A stretch of DNA of 64,000 nt from Diphasiastrum complanatum (GCA_029204225.1 CM055098.1:14894533-14958532); one strand, 5' to 3'; shown: positions 9,601 to 24,300, numbered from the stretch's first letter. The notes: a model not told the origin generated them from the letters alone. Numbers and translations are program-made.

Positions 9601-11115
9601 CCCAGCCTTCTCCTCCACTGATGGTCCCTCCTTCACCATCATCGCTGGTCCCTCCCTCCACATCGCTCACCATTTCTTCTACCCCATCGCTGGTCCAGCA
9701 TTCACCATCACAGATGGTCCCTCCCTCCACATCGCTGACCATCTCCCCATCGCTGGTCCAGAGTTCACCATCACAGCTTGCCCCATCGCTGAATGCAGAC
9801 CCGCTAACCAACGATTCATCCACCAGCGGCCCTCTGTCCATCAGCGCTACTGACAACATTCCTTTCTTGCTGTCCATCAGCGCTCCAAACCTATCATCGC
9901 TGCCACTTCCTTCACAATGGTTGCTTGGAGCCATAGTGATGGTACTGCTGATACAGATGGAGTCTTACATAGGGTGAAGATTGAGTCAGCGTTGCCTACC
10001 AATCTAGTCTACACTCCCTGCCCTCCACCTGCTCACCCATCTTTCGTGATACCTTAGATTTATACACCTGCCAAGTCATTTGAACAGTACATTCTTTCTT
10101 ACATCAAGCAGATCAAACATGAATCCACCTCTCTACGAACGGAAATGGGACAGCTTCAAGGGATCATTCAATCTATGTCCGCTGAGCAGGAAACCATGTT
10201 AACCCGGATTACTTCTTTGGAGGCAGCAATAAGTAATCAAGGAGAACCTACCAAGATTCAAGAATTGAAAGAGAAGATACAGCAGCATAAGGCTGAGACA
10301 AAAGTTGTCTCCAGAGCATTCGTCTGAGTCAGAGCCAGAGCATTGATTGTGTCTCTGTTGTTTTAGTTTCAGTAGTTTGTCTCTAGCAGGCGGTCTACCA
10401 TTGTACTTAGATGATTTTTCACATTATATACAGTGTTTGGCGTACTTTATTTGCTGCACATTGTGCGTATGTCGCTCTGTACATGCGATGCTGTATTTTC
10501 AATTTTATGTCAAATTCTATGTGCGTGTGTGAATCCTATTTTCAGCTAATTTCGATTGAACTGAATGTTAGCTTCACATAAATGCACCTATATCATGAGC
10601 ACAACAAGTACCCCTACACCCCAAACGGCATGTCATAAACACATGTAATACATTTGCATTTAAAAAAATTACAGAGATTGTGGGCCTCTCTTTTCAAGGA
10701 AGATGTTAAGGTACACCCTCCTTCAACCGAGTCATTTCAGCCACCATATCCGAAGAGCGAATGCGCGAGTACAAAACCCTGAATATAAGGGTCTGCGGAG
10801 TTGAAGACACCAATGATCCAAAGACTGAAGCAACCAGCTTTCTTTCAAGCACACTCTCCCACCACTCCGAAGGGTTGGATAGAGCTTGGAGAACCAAATG
10901 AGACCCTTCTACACTCATTGTTCGCTTCACGAATGTGGAAGAGAGACGGGCAACCCTCAAAATTGCGGGCCAAGCTCAGAGGTACACTTATATTTATGGA
11001 TGATGATCTCACTCTCATGCAGGTTGCGGATCGGAAAAAGGCATTCATTGAGGCAAAAGCGTTGGGGAAGAGGGTAATTTATCAGGATGGCAAAGCTCAA
11101 TACTCCGAATCCTGA
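9601..11115 (+). pseudogene. LINE ORF1 (P/S-rich, coiled coil, C-terminal RNA-binding region)
   Basis: From about 9,621 the frame encodes a Ser/Pro-rich domain built of short repeats (SLVPPSTSLTIS, QMVPPSTSLTIS). Next is the coiled coil: SFEQYILSYIKQIKHEST, EMGQLQGIIQSMSAEQETML, then TKIQELKEKIQQHKAETKVV to 10,327. Near 10,760 comes MREYKTLNIRVCGVEDTNDP, and at 10,960-11,115 KLRGTLIFMDDDLTLMQVAD and RKKAFIEAKALGKRVIYQDG, like the C-terminal domain of L1 ORF1 proteins. Stops after 10,327 and shifts in 10,330-10,960 break the frame. The segment 10,330-10,700 is non-coding and may be an insertion. The ORF1 fragments at 244-990 and 35,524-35,916 share the KIQ-coiled-coil layout. Confidence 0.7.
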
Positions 11116-11173
11116 CAAATAGGGGGCATGGCCCTCCGGACTAGGTAGCGGTTCGGGGGCTCTTTTTAGAGCA

Positions 11174-14100
11174 TTGCGGTTGAGATTATGGAACTGCAAT
11201 GGCATTCATTCTTCAACTACCGCCGGAGATTTTAGAGATTTCTGCACTGAGGGTGATATCTTACTACTTACCGAGACACATGAGAGTCCAGAGAGAGGTC
11301 TACCGGCTGTTGCGGGTTTTTGTTGGTTCTCTGCACATCGGAGGGCGACAAGAGCATTGACAGATCGGGGTTCTGGTGGGGTGGCCTGCTAAGTCCGCGA
11401 CTTCATTCGGCCCTGGGTCGAGTTGGTACATACTGATGAGCAAGCTCGCTATATTTGGATTCGGGTGGACCGGACTCTGACACGACTGAACCGAGACCTT
11501 TTTCTAACCATTTGCTATTTTCCACCAGACACATCAGTTTTCACATCAGATGAGGAGTCACCATACTTGGATATCTCTTCAGACATTATCAGATACGAGG
11601 AGCGGGGTTATATTCTCCTAGCTGGTGACTTTAATGCCAGGACTGGATCCAGGCAGACAAATTCCACATAGCGGAGGGAGTAGTGTTGTTGACTATTTCA
11701 TGGGATTGTCGTCTCTCCTCCCCTACATTTCATCTTTCTTGGTTCACCGTACCACCCTGTCTGACCACTCATACCTCCCTCTCTCTATTGGCCTTCTTCA
11801 CACCCCCTGTGCTAGTACATTCACCCCTAGTGAAAAGACCTTCTACCGCTATAACCCTCAAAAAACCCCTATGTACAGGGAAATCTTATCTGATCTCCTG
11901 ACTCATTTTCCCTATGCAGCTACTTTGGCGGACCAGTCTCTTTTCCTTGTCCGGACCCTGCATACCTCTGCATCCCTTGCTTTTCCATCCCCACGGCCCA
12001 AACACTTATGACATAGACGGCATAACCCCTGGTATGACCACGAATGTAACCAACTTCATCTGAACTTGATTTATGCATGCTGCCACCTCCCTCATCCTGC
12101 AAAGGACTTATCTCGTGTATATCGTAGAACCACCCGCAAAAAGAAAATTGCATACGAAATTTGCCAGGGGAAGAAGATGATGGACCTTCTCTTTAGCTCC
12201 TCGTCGCGCTCTTTTTGGCAAAAATTCCTTTCACGAGCACCTCCACCCCGGATCACAGATCGTAGCACATGGGTGACCTATGCCACATCGTTGTACACTG
12301 TACCTGATACTCCTCCACTTCCCACACACCCATACACATGTACTTCTAATATATTCTCTCCGGACATAGTAGAAGAGGCCATCGACCGGTTAAACCTACA
12401 TAAGGCCAAAGACATTGATGAGCTAGAGGCTGAACTTTTGAAGCAGGCCGCTGACATCCTCTCACCCTTTCTCTCTTTCCTATTTAACCGCGCTATTACA
12501 TCTGGTTTCCCCTCCCCAAGGTCCACAAACCTTATTTACCCTATCCATAAAGGCGGTGATCCCATGAAAGCCGACAACTATCATACCATCATGATCAGCC
12601 ACCTCTTTGCCAAGGTCTATGGTTCTATTCTTCAGTCAGAGATCAGTACAGAGATGACTAGAGCACTGCATGCCATTGGCCAAGCTGGTTTCAGACCAGG
12701 ATATACTACATCCGATCATATTTTCACCTTGAGAGCCATCATTGAGGAGGCTAAGGCCAGGAGAGAGCGTGTTTACTGCTGCTTTGTGGATTTTCGCAAA
12801 GCCTTTGACTCGGTGCCTAGACATTTACTGATACCGAGGCTTCAGGATCGTGGCTTCCAGGAGGATATCATACAGGCAGTTGTGGCATTGTACAGAGGAG
12901 TTATTGGCCGGATTTGAGTATTAGGAGTTGTATCACCAGAGATAGAGAGCACTATTGGGGTTAAGCAGGGATGTCCTCTCTCACCTACACTCTTTGGTTT
13001 ATATATAGATGAGCTTGAGCAGGTTATACGGGCAGAGGGAGGTGAGGGTTGCACATTGGGTGACCTCATTATCGCTATTTTATTATATGCTGATGATGTG
13101 GTTTTGCTTTCAAAGACGAAGGAAGGCCTGCAACGGCATCTGGATGCGCTTCACTCCTTTTGTATTCAGTGGGAATTGTCAGTGAATGTGACCAAAACCA
13201 AAGTTATGGTGTTTAACACCTCTAGATCCTTCATGATGCGACAGGAGCTTCTATGGGAGGAACATCCACTTGAGGTAGTTGACTCTTACACATACCTGGG
13301 CGTGGTATTCTCTGGTCCCACTTTCAGCATGCGACAGGCGGCATTTTCCTGGTTACGGAAGGGCTATGCATCACTGGTAGATTTGGAGAGATTATGTTTC
13401 AGCTCACACATTAGAGATGCGACTAGTAAGTGTCGACTCTTTGATACTATGGTAGTTCCCTCAGCTCTATAGCATCAGAGACATGGAGTACTGGCCTGAC
13501 GGCTACCGAGTGGGCACGCATTTCACGACTTCATATGCTATCTCGGATGATACGGGCTAAGTCCTCTACACCACATCATATTATATTGGCAGAGTTCGTC
13601 GTCCCCCCTATTCAGCTAGAGGCACTGTTCCATATTGTCACATTCATACAGCGCCTGGAGGATCTTCAGGGTAGAGACACACACTATGCCGCAGCGGCTT
13701 TGGCATCATCCCAGCACCTACATTCTGTGGGACACTCCTTTTCGTGGTATTCCCAGGCCTGTCGTCTCCTCTCCACATGGAGTATTCATATTACGGATCT
13801 ACCGGTGGGTACACATCAGTATATTTGAGGACACTTGTATAGAGCATATCTTCAGAGCACTTGGCAGGTTCCATCTGGGGTGAAGACGGAGTTTAATCGG
13901 ACACATTTTCTATCTCGGGATCATGCTGGGTATCCTACTGTTCCCGGATATCTAGTGGATAGTATCTCACACAGACTGCGAATAGTGATGGGTCAGTTTC
14001 GGGTTTCCTCTCACCAGCTAGCCATTGAGACTGGCAGATACAGTGGCATCCCGAGAGATGCTCGGATTTGTAGTATGTGTGATACACATGACGTAGAGGA

Positions 14101-14572
14101 TGAGTTTCATTTTCTCTTCAAATGCCCAGCCTACTATGAGATCCGAGGGAGGTACTACTGCTTGTTTCAGGATCATCCACTCACACTCTCTACCTTGATA
14201 TCGTATGAGGACCCCAGATGTGTTGCGCTGATGATCCGAGAGATGGTGGACCTGCGTATGGCGAGACTAGACGCTGACACCTCCCCCTTGATACAGCTGA
14301 GCATACAGGAGTGTTTATCACGTCGGAGGCAGAGGCAGGAGAGTACTAATTTTGATGGAGAGGCTGAGATCCCGGACGCCTCCATGCATAGATGGCAGAG
14401 ACAGTGTCGGCGACTAGAGGGACAGCCAGCCCACAGGCCACGGTCTACAGCTTCACAGCAGCAGAGACGCCACCGACCATCCACTCGGAGACGGAGAGAC
14501 ACAGTTTGTTCAGAGACAGTGTCTCAACATACTTTACATCACTATTTCATAGGCGGAGAGACATTTATATGA
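11174..14572 (+). pseudogene. LINE ORF2: endonuclease, reverse transcriptase, zinc knuckle
   Basis: ORF2 nicks the target and reverse-transcribes the element. APE-type endonuclease: LRLWNCNG (11,177), ILLLTETHES (11,250), ICYFPPDTS, ILLAGDFNARTG (11,610) and, in the next frame, VVDYFMG and TTLSDHSYLPL (11,750). RT: NLIYPIHKGGDPMKADNY (12,530), AGFRPGYTTSDHIFTLRAI, CCFVDFRKAFDSVPRHLL (12,780), GVKQGCPLSPTLFGLYID (12,958) and ILLYADDVVLLSK (YADD near 13,090). C-terminal knuckle: ICSMCDTHDVEDEFHFLFKC (14,070). All catalytic residues named here remain. It is broken by stops near 11,392, 12,011, 12,917 and 13,828 and by frame shifts near 11,650 and 13,470. ORF1 (to 11,115) lies 58 bases upstream, as in L1-type LINEs. 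Confidence 0.9.
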
Positions 14573-14763
14573 TGATAAGGCTCTCCTTGTCTATCATCAT
14601 TATTTCCTGTTTACCTGTAGTCTTGTTTCTTTGTTCTTTTAGGTGGTAGAGCTTTCATGCTCCCACCGTGCATACTTGACATGTACCTTTTTCAGTCCTA
14701 TATACCTTAGGGTATTTCATGGACATTAATAAAGATCTTTCTTTCTTTCTCTCTCTCTTTCTT

Positions 14764-14845
<82 letters not shown>
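14573..14845 (+). repeat. LINE 3' UTR, stem-loop and CT tail (copy 3)
   Basis: The 3' UTR of the full LINE ends with the stem ATACC (14702-14706) pairing with GGTAT (14711-14715) around TTAG. GGACATTAATAAAGAT and a tail of TTTC and then TC units follow to 14,845. An identical arrangement caps four other LINE copies in the window. Confidence 0.8.
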
Positions 14846-14848
<3 letters not shown>

Positions 14849-15070
14849 TAAAAATCTTAGTTATAACTTAATCCACTAGAGAACCTTGCATGTGACCTCA
14901 TAAATACAAGCCTCTCACAAAGCTACACACTACATTAAATTTATATTGTAAGAGCTGAACATCAATCCTGAATATGCAGAAAACATGGGCTATCATGTGC
15001 AAAAAACATGACAAACTTTACCTTACTCACGAGATTGCAAATGCCCTAACGCAAAAATACAATGTACTAC
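14846..15070. other. SHPRH intron 6, proximal part
   Basis: This is ordinary intron sequence between the LINE tail and exon 6. The donor GTAGTA (minus) sits directly after exon 6. No further exon was recognised down to base 1. Confidence 0.5.
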
Positions 15071-15326
15071 CTCGTACGGTTCTTTAAGAGCTTGTGTCCA
15101 CCAACGATAGTCATTAAATGGTTCAGCCTTCAAAAACCTTAGCAGCCCAAACAAATCATCCAAGCCACATTGAATTGGTGTTCCAGTGATGCACCAACTA
15201 TGTTCTGAATGCAATCGAAGTGCCATCTCTGTTGCACGAGCGGTATTACTTTCTACCATTTGTGCTTCGTCTAAGCATATCCTCCACCATCGTAACTTTG
15301 TCAAAGGCGTTGGAATCATTCGGTAC
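15071..15326 (-). CDS. SHPRH: SHPRH coding exon 6
   Basis: This exon encodes residues 666-751: YRMIPTPLTKLRWWRICLDE, AQMVESNTARATEMALRL, SWCITGTPIQCGLDDLFGLL and the end LKEPYE. It carries SNF2 motif II in the form DEAQ and motif III in the form TGTPIQ. The acceptor is GACAAG (weak pyrimidine tract) and completes the AGG codon begun in exon 5. The donor is GAG|GTAGTA, phase 0. In place of the basic residue I expect after GTPIQ the protein has Cys-Gly. Confidence 0.9.
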
Positions 15327-18300
15327 CTTGTCAACATTCTCAGACATCAATAACCATTCAAGGAGCAATGCATCTCACAGAGTTGAGGACAATTATTCAG
15401 ACTAACAAGTTCTATGTTGCTTACAATCAACAAAACATAGAACAAGCTTGCATTGTCCACTCTGCACCACATATTGTGATTTAAATTCTTCAAAAAAGCA
15501 CATAGATGTATTCCTATAAACTGGCATTTCAACAAACCATCCATTGTCAAAATAACACTAGAGATATTTCATTTAACAACTCAATGCTATAAACCTATAG
15601 AAATGTGTGAAGTAAATAGGTAAAAGTTAAGGGCAATGACTACATTAGCCCCTAGCTTTATTACCAGAATCGTACATACAACATTGAAAGAACAAGAACA
15701 AATAAAAGTTTCTTGATCACATGAGAGCGAATTATTGACAAAACGAAGGTCTCTACAAGAAATTATGTCCAGTCTAAGAACATACACCTACACTAGTCTT
15801 AGAGCTACTCTATAAACAATGAACCAAAGACAATGGGCTCACAAGCCTAGTAAAGCCCCTAACTGAAACGAATTAAGGTTGAAAGTTTTGACTCAATCTT
15901 GGGTTTCAATAATAAAGTACTGTGCTGAAATGTTCAATAATGTGTGCTGGATTTAAGATACCCTACTTAGCATAATGAAGGTCAAAATGACAATTGATAA
16001 TGTGAAAAACCAATCTTTGAACTTTGAATGATTGTCAACTTGACTAAAGATTACCATGAATTTTAAATAGGCAGTGTTCACATTGTTAATAAACAAATAA
16101 CGAGCACAGCATGCTGACAAAGAAGTGGCAATAAATAAGCCATATTGGACAATTGATCCATGAAGACAAGGTCAACAGGTGTCAAACGAACGTATTTCTT
16201 TACAAATATGAAAGTTTCAAAAGAATCAAACTAAGGCCTTCAAACATGGCCAGTAAAAATGACTTATATATTTCATGTCTTTTTGAAATCTATTATGTTC
16301 ACCAATTAAAGAACGACCTTCGGAATAACACAAATGCATAAACAATGATAATGCAAAAAGTGGCCATCACATAGCAAAGAAAGAACATGCTGATTGACTT
16401 GAAGTAGGCTATTAAGTATCAATAAATTTAAAACAGCCAAAATATAAGGCAAGCTGCTCAAATCACCATTCACGAAATGCACTTACAATGGAAAGGTTGA
16501 TAGGGTGGGAAGAAATCATTCGCGAAAGCATTTGCTTCCCAAAAATTGATAATATAAATCTGATATAGAGGACTAAAGAAGAGAGACACATCTTTTTCTT
16601 AAAGGTGGTACACCCAAATCATTTCATTAATATTGGTCATTCTTGATAATTGATAAATACATTTTGAGATTGTCCCTTGAGCACATTTAAGTGAATTTAT
16701 GATGTATTTTGAAGTGATCTATACTGACACGTAACTCTTCTGGCCAAGATTGTAGAATGTATATAGTAAACAAAGGATTTGTTGCTATATGGCTAAGAGT
16801 AAACCAAAAATAGCTTCTCAGATGAAACGCAGGACTATTTCCCCATCCAATGACGCTTGTTAAATGGTGGCCTATTCACCTTCTGGGTGGTAATGAACCA
16901 TAGTTTGTACCTGGAGAGTTAATTCAGTACTATTCTAAATCATGCAAAGTAAAATATAAGACTACATGATGCATGTTCAGTCTATTTAAGACTTGTATCT
17001 TGGAAGCAAGTTCACCTAGGTTATAACTAAATTTTTGCATACATGGAACCCGGCACATTAACTGGCTAAAGCCATAATTATGCAAAAAAAAACTAAAATA
17101 CAAGTGTTTTTAAGCAGTGGCGCCTAAGAGAACTTGTGCATTGATTCGACTTATCTACAATCTAGTTAGCAAGTAATACCACCGTGTATGGCATTCTTAG
17201 CCCAACCCCAAGTTGGGTCCTATGCCTACAAACCTTAGAATTTTGACATATTTATATCCTCACTTCTCCTATATATAGAGAAGGCATGCAGGGGGAAAAC
17301 GGCACGTTCAAATCACTGTTTGGGTGTCCTCTTGGTAATAGAGCTTGGAGAGGTAGGCATTGGAAGAAGACCTATCTTATATTCTCCAAAACCTCTAGTT
17401 AGGAGATCTTTTTCCATATTTTGTGTTTGCAAAAACTTTTAAGGACACTAAGTATAACATCATGGCAATTAGGTGCATGTGTCTTCTTAGAAGATGGACA
17501 TACAAGATTTTTGTCTTCTTTCTTTTATAGATCAATAGTTCTCTTGGATTGCTAGTACGTTCATCATGTTCTATGGACTATTTGCATCGTTTTTGTTACA
17601 AGTTTGTCTCTCCCAAGTCGTCAATTTGTGAAGGTTAGTGTGCCAAATGAGCCTCCCACCAACCATAGGCACCTTCCCTTTGAGTCAAATCTACCTACTA
17701 TTATCACTCATTTGGCATGCATGCCCCTTGTGTCCCATGAATAGCAACTAACTCACAAGGTACCAACCCCCATGTCTTGCCATGGACTTGTAACATACTT
17801 GGTCGCCCCCGCTCTCATGACACACTAACGGCGTCCCTTTTGGTTATCGACGTTGGCCTCGTGCCCTTTGCTAGTCAGCCTAGCCGAGGTCATGTTAGAA
17901 CTGGACTGGGTATTGATGACTCCCGAGAAGGGGGGATAGTCCTCCCCCCTTCTCGGAAGTCATCAATCCTTGATGACAAACTCTAGGAAAGACTTATGCA
18001 AACACTTTGGCATCTCCCAAGTAGCATCTGACAGTAGATGCCCTTTTCAAGTCACTAGATACTCTTGGACATGATGGTTCTGCAATCGTTGCTCTCTCCA
18101 ATCTAGTACTTTCTTTGGCCCATAACCAGTAGTGTCTTCGTCCTCCAGAGACAAAGACTAAGTTATTGCCTTCATGCAAGCATCACTTGAGTATGCTAAC
18201 ATAAAATACTGGATGCACCTTGTATCCCAAAGCTATAGTTGCAGCTTATAAGCTACCTAGTTAGCCTTCTTAATGATTAGCCATGGTGTACAATACCTAG

Positions 18301-21300
18301 GAGATATCTTGGCACACTTCCACATGCGCAGTACCTTCGACTTGAGTGGACTAATAGATATACCCAATCTCCTATCCCAAACTGCCGGTAGAAATAGTTC
18401 CTCACGAGTGTAACTTTTTGTCCTATCCACTGCATTAGAATATTTGCTCGTGTCACTTTTATCTTCTACTACATCTAGGTTAAAAACTCCGTAGCGTCAG
18501 TCACCTTACATGGAAATCCAATGGTTGTTAGGCTAATTGGCATATTTACCACGAGCTCAAAAGCGCTTAACCCAGTCTATCTATGTACCACTAACATAAG
18601 CTCAAAGCATGTCTTCCAAGAACTGATTAACGCTCTATGCTTGGCCATTTAACCGAGAATGCTCAATACTGCTCATTTGCAATTATGTTCTCAACTTGGC
18701 AAACACCTTTGTCACCCCAAAATGTATTTGGAAGATTCTTACTTTTAAGCATGCTCCTAGCAATTTCCACAATAGAACAGTTCTTTCTTTCTGCAACTCC
18801 ATTTTGTTGAGGTGTCTCCGTACTTGCAAACTGCCTCTTTATACCATTATCCTTGCAAAACATTTGAAATTCTGTAGGAAGATACTCTCCCGCTTTATCT
18901 AAATGAAGTATCTTTATCTGTCCACATGTTTCTTTTTCCACTTGTGCCTTAAACCAAGTAAAGCATCTAAATGCCTCACCCTTGTTCTTGAGAAGATATA
19001 CCCATATCTTCCTAGAACAGTCATCCACAAACACCATAAATAAACTTGCTCCACCATGAGACCATGTTTCCATAGGACCACACAAATCTGTATGAACAAA
19101 TTCTAGGATATTTCTTGCTCTAGTTGTACTAGAAGAAAAATTTTGTCTATGATGTTTTCCAAAGACAACCTTTCACAAAGATTGTGATGTGAAATCACTT
19201 GAGGTAAACTTGTAACCAAATTAAATTTCCTCAAAACTTGTAGACTAATAGGATTCAAATGTCCAGACCTCTCATGCCATAACTTACTCATCCCTTTGAT
19301 ATTTGCAATTCCAGCTTGATGACTTATCACATGAGCTTGAAGTTTGCAAGAATCCCTTCAGCTACCACTTCATTGTTTTTCTTCTTGATATGGAGTCGTT
19401 CTTCAACGAACTGTACAACCATACGTTACTTTGCTATTGTTGAAACTAAGAGTAAGTTCTTCTTTATGCCAAATACATAAAGAACATCCTTGATAACACC
19501 AACTTAACCTAATAAGGATAATTGAATATGTACCTTCCCAACATCCTTGCTGTCATAAGTATAATCATCTTCCAACTTGACATTTGTACCCTCATCTAGT
19601 TGTTGAAAACTACATAGTCAATCTCGTCATGGTGTCATATGCTTTGATTCTCCTGAATCGATAAACCAACATTCTTCTTCCCCCGAAAAATCACATTATT
19701 ATCTACAAAGGCAGAGTACCGAGCTACTACAAGTACAACATGTGAGGCAATTTGGTTACGAAGGATTTTACATGATCTTCATATGGAACATGAAACAACT
19801 GCAATACTTCAGTGTGATAACCAAAGTTGCATCAACTTGGCAAAGATTCCAGTTTTTCACAGCGAATCAAAACATATTGAATCACAACCACATTTTATCA
19901 GAGAGGAACTTCAAAACCATGAAGTTGAGCTTATCTATTGTCCTACAGAAGAATGTTAATGTTAATTTGATCCCTAATATTAATGGGCCATGCTTGCAAG
20001 CTATATTTAGGGGCCTATATTACTTATAGTTTTGCCATAGAATATTTGCATGTAGTAGGGTGCCATAGTTCAATAAAAGGATATACATTTGTGGTTTAGT
20101 AAAACAATTGAGAAATTACCAAGTATAGGAACTAAGTTTAGATCAAGTTCTTTGCTTTATGCTTTTATCTTTTGCTATGGCTACTAGAAAATTATACAAG
20201 GAGGACTGGCGCCCACCTCCTTCATTCAATTGTAGCAAGTTCTTCAGACATGATCAATCTGAGATATAGTTCTCTTGCTCAATCATTTTGTGGTGTGGGG
20301 GAGAACTAATGAAATTAATGTACTCCTATCTTGAAGTATCCTCATAATTCTAACATAGCATCAAGACACAATGTTCATGGGTCAGGAAGCATAGGCTTGG
20401 TAGGCCAAGTGGACTAGTCACCCACATGTGCGCAAAGTGCCCTAGGACCAGAATAGCAAGCAATATGCTATAGGGTTGCCTCATTCTAGAGCGAGTTAAG
20501 CCCATTCTAGAGAGAACATGTAAAAAAAACACAATTTTCTAGCTTTGCCTTGAAAGAAATTTTGAGAGTGAAAGTTGCCAGTCCTCTTCTATGGGTAAAT
20601 TGTTGTAGGAGAAACCTAGATTCATCTTCAAATCTCTATTTTCACATGTGTGTAGTAGTAGTAGTAGTAGTAGTAGAGAAAAAAAGAAAGAAAGAAAGAG
20701 AGCTTTATTAATGTCTTTTCCATGCCAAAAAGCATATGAGACAAAGAGTACATTTCAAGTGTGTGGTGCAAATAGGAACCTGTGAAACGTCTCCAATAAC
20801 AGTAAAGAAAAATTATACATGAAGTGTAGCTGCTAATAGTTGATGATAACAAAATGTAACTATGATGGTAATGGTATGTATATGTTCATCAAGTCAAATC
20901 AAATCCTGCTACCGCTAAAAAAGGATGTAGTGGAGATCACAACTAGAGGTAATGTGTGTTGATGACACCGTCAATGAGGTCGTATGTAAGATATGTGATT
21001 CCTCATGTCAGTGACTCTACGAACAATAGGGATCTGGGTGTACGTTGTCTCTGGTCTATTCATCAACTCCACTGTCATCTGAGTCAGGATCAATCCGTAA
21101 TCTCCTACGAGAGAAGAAGGATGTGATCTAGAGTTGTGTGATTTGACTGAACTAGCTGACATAGAGCCTATCATTGTAGTAAAATCTCTCTGATTATGAG
21201 TGCAACACAACATAGATCCTGATTTGCTATGATGGACCTCAATGTGACAAGTGCATCTCAAAAAAGATAGTGGTATCTCCCTCTGATCTCATAGTATAGT

Positions 21301-24300
21301 AGACACCTGAATAAAAAATGTTGCTCAGACTCTACCTCGGACACTAAACACATCTGGCAAATCTGTTCCTCTCATGGGGTACCCTAAAAGTGTCTAGTCT
21401 CAATCACAAGCTGATGTGATGAAACTCAGAACTGACCCAGTATGAATCTCAGACCATGTGATAATGCTGAATCCAAATAGCATGGTAGAACTGGTAACCC
21501 TACCATATCCAACTCCAAAAAGTGAGTCCAATAGTAGTCGGGTTTGACCCTGAGGTCGTCCTACCATACTCAACCCAAATATGCTCTGTATAGGAATTGT
21601 CTAATGTAGTCGTGAGTGCCCAGTGGAAGACTCGTGATAGCAATGCCAAGTGTGTAAAGTAAACATGAGGCTTGAGAAAACAATGACAGTCAAAAACCCC
21701 GACTATGGAGATGCTGAGATGAGGTGAGTGTTGCTTGTTTATACCTCTGCTTGGCCAGGGGGAGCAATCACACTCTCTGAATATATGTGATGAGTCGAAA
21801 GGGCTAGGCATTTCGTCCCACATCAGTCAGAATGATCTGTTGTGGGACGGAAGGCTTAGCCATTATCCTATGTGATAGCATAAGGATTTGCAAGTGTGAG
21901 ATACTGGCCCCAATCGTATGAAGAGAGACCAGTACACCATGCCTCTGCTGCATATAATGCGGTGGGGATAACAAGTGTATCAGAAAGCCGACTGTAAGGG
22001 AAAGCTCCTCAAAATCCTGCTTACAAGACAAAATACAAGAGAACACATTGTGGAGAAACCACCCAACCAAGTAGAAGCATCCAATCAATCTCCAGAAGCT
22101 TCACCCCCGAGCCAAGGAATAGAAAGCAAGAGTAGAGTGAGAGAACTTGGCAATGAAACACCAAATGAATGATGTAGTAGGGCGAGTTTCCAATGGATAT
22201 ATTGACCCAAGACCACCCTGTGCATGCAGTCAGGCAAGGCCCAAACTCCCCAATTAAGAAATTCCATTGCTATTGATACTCTACACATGCATTGACTGTC
22301 CAAAACCATGTATTAACTCCAAATAGTGTGTCTGGGCCTCACAAGGTTATTGATTACTTTACGGGTCTCGTCCAGTATGATGTGGCATAACCAATAATCT
22401 CGAGCACTTGAGTACCGTATATCCAAGTCTAGGATTATCTTGAATCCTATATTCAGGACGTGGACGTAACATTCTTCCCCCTTGAACTGCTCCTGTCCTC
22501 AAAAGCGAAACTTAGGGAAACTCTTCTTTATGCTATCAACTCTCTCCCACGAATCATCATCCGCAGTCCGACCTTTCCATCGAATTAAGCCCTTAGAAAT
22601 AGAATGATTCCTCAATTGTTTATCTCTGGTTCTGAGCACTTTCTCAGGTTCCAAAGGTACACTAAGCGATAAATCTTCTAGGTGGGATAGATCCTCATCA
22701 GATCCAACTGTATCACCTTCATGTAAACTTAATTTTGCCTTGAAGATTTGCCTTGAAGATCTAGTTCATAAGCTAACGAACCAATTTTTTGTACAATCCT
22801 GAATGGTCCACAATATCGGATAGACAGTTTATAATGCTTTCCGATACGTAACGTCTTAGAATCTTTTGGTATTCTAAGATATACCCAGTCATCAAAATCC
22901 TAGGAGATTTCTTAAGATCGGCATAGTGCTTAGCTCTATCTTGAGCACTCCGGATACTATTCTTAGCCACTTGCAACATTTCTTGCATATCATGCAGGAA
23001 ATCAGCAACCTTTTGGATCTTAATAGATTTCGTCTCCACATTAACAGGAGATCTAGGTTGTAAACCGTACAAGAGCATAAAAGGACTGTAACCTATTGTA
23101 GAATGCTTTCTACTATTGTATGCAAACTCAATTAGAGGAAGGTAATCTTCCCAATGAGATTGCCTGTGAGACACATATGTCCTCAACATATCTTCCATAG
23201 TCTGATTAGTCCTTTCTGTCTGGCCATCTGATTCAAGATTATCAAAGAACTAAAACTAAGGGAATTTTCTAGTTTATGGAATACTGCTGACCAAAAGTGA
23301 CCTGTGAACTTAGGATCTCTATTACTAACAATGTCACTCGACAGTCCATACAACCGAAATAATCTTTCAACAAAGATCTGGGGTAAATCAAAAGCCTTAG
23401 CGGTTGACTTAACTGGTATGAACGCAGCTAACTTTAACTGGTATGAACGCAGCGAACTTAGTTAACCTATCCACAACAACCCAAATAAAATCATTTTGTC
23501 ATTGGTTCTTTGGAAGTCCAACTATAAAATTCATCGAGATGCTTTCCCATCTCTTATCAAGGATATCCAGTGGATGCAACAAACCACCAGCCTTAAAGCA
23601 TTCAGCCTTTGCTAATTGACAGGGCTTGCAATTTAATCACATATGACTCCACGTATGGCTTGAGTTTTGGCCAATAACACTCTCTCCTGACCAAGTCAAG
23701 AGTCCTGTGTATACCAGGATGTCCTACATAGGGTATGTCATGATTCAAACAAAATCTTGCGTTTGAGCTCATCATCACCAGGTACACAAACCTTTCCATT
23801 CCGAAATAACAATCCATCTCGAATGGTATACTGTTCCACAATCTTCTTATCTTTCTTTGTTAGTTGAGACCCTTGTGAACTTGATTGAACACTGTCCTCA
23901 TTTCTTCCGGTCCGAACAATGTTCAAAATACGACCAAAATGGGAATCGTTTTCATATTTTCCTCTCATCGAAAGATATAGATGGGTGAAAATCTGGGTGA
24001 ATGACAATTCTTTCAGTTCACTAATCTGACTAAGAGCGTCTACAACTTGAATCAAGCTGCCTCTTATATAACGGATTTCATGATCGAATTCTTGCATCAA
24101 TTTGGCCCATCGGGCTTTCCTCCCCCGAAGATCATGCTGATTGCAAAAATACTTAAGAGACTGGTGATCCGTATACACTATGAACTTACACACAAGTATT
24201 GTCTCCAGGTCTTAAGTGCATGGATAACTACAAATAATTCCTTTTCCTGCATAGTCTAACGCAATTGAGGACCAATGAATTTTTCGCTTTCAAACGCTAG

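Noticed and set aside
19742-20029. 95-codon plus-strand frame in intron 5
   Set aside because: No conserved motif, composition like the surrounding intron, and no homologue that I recognise.
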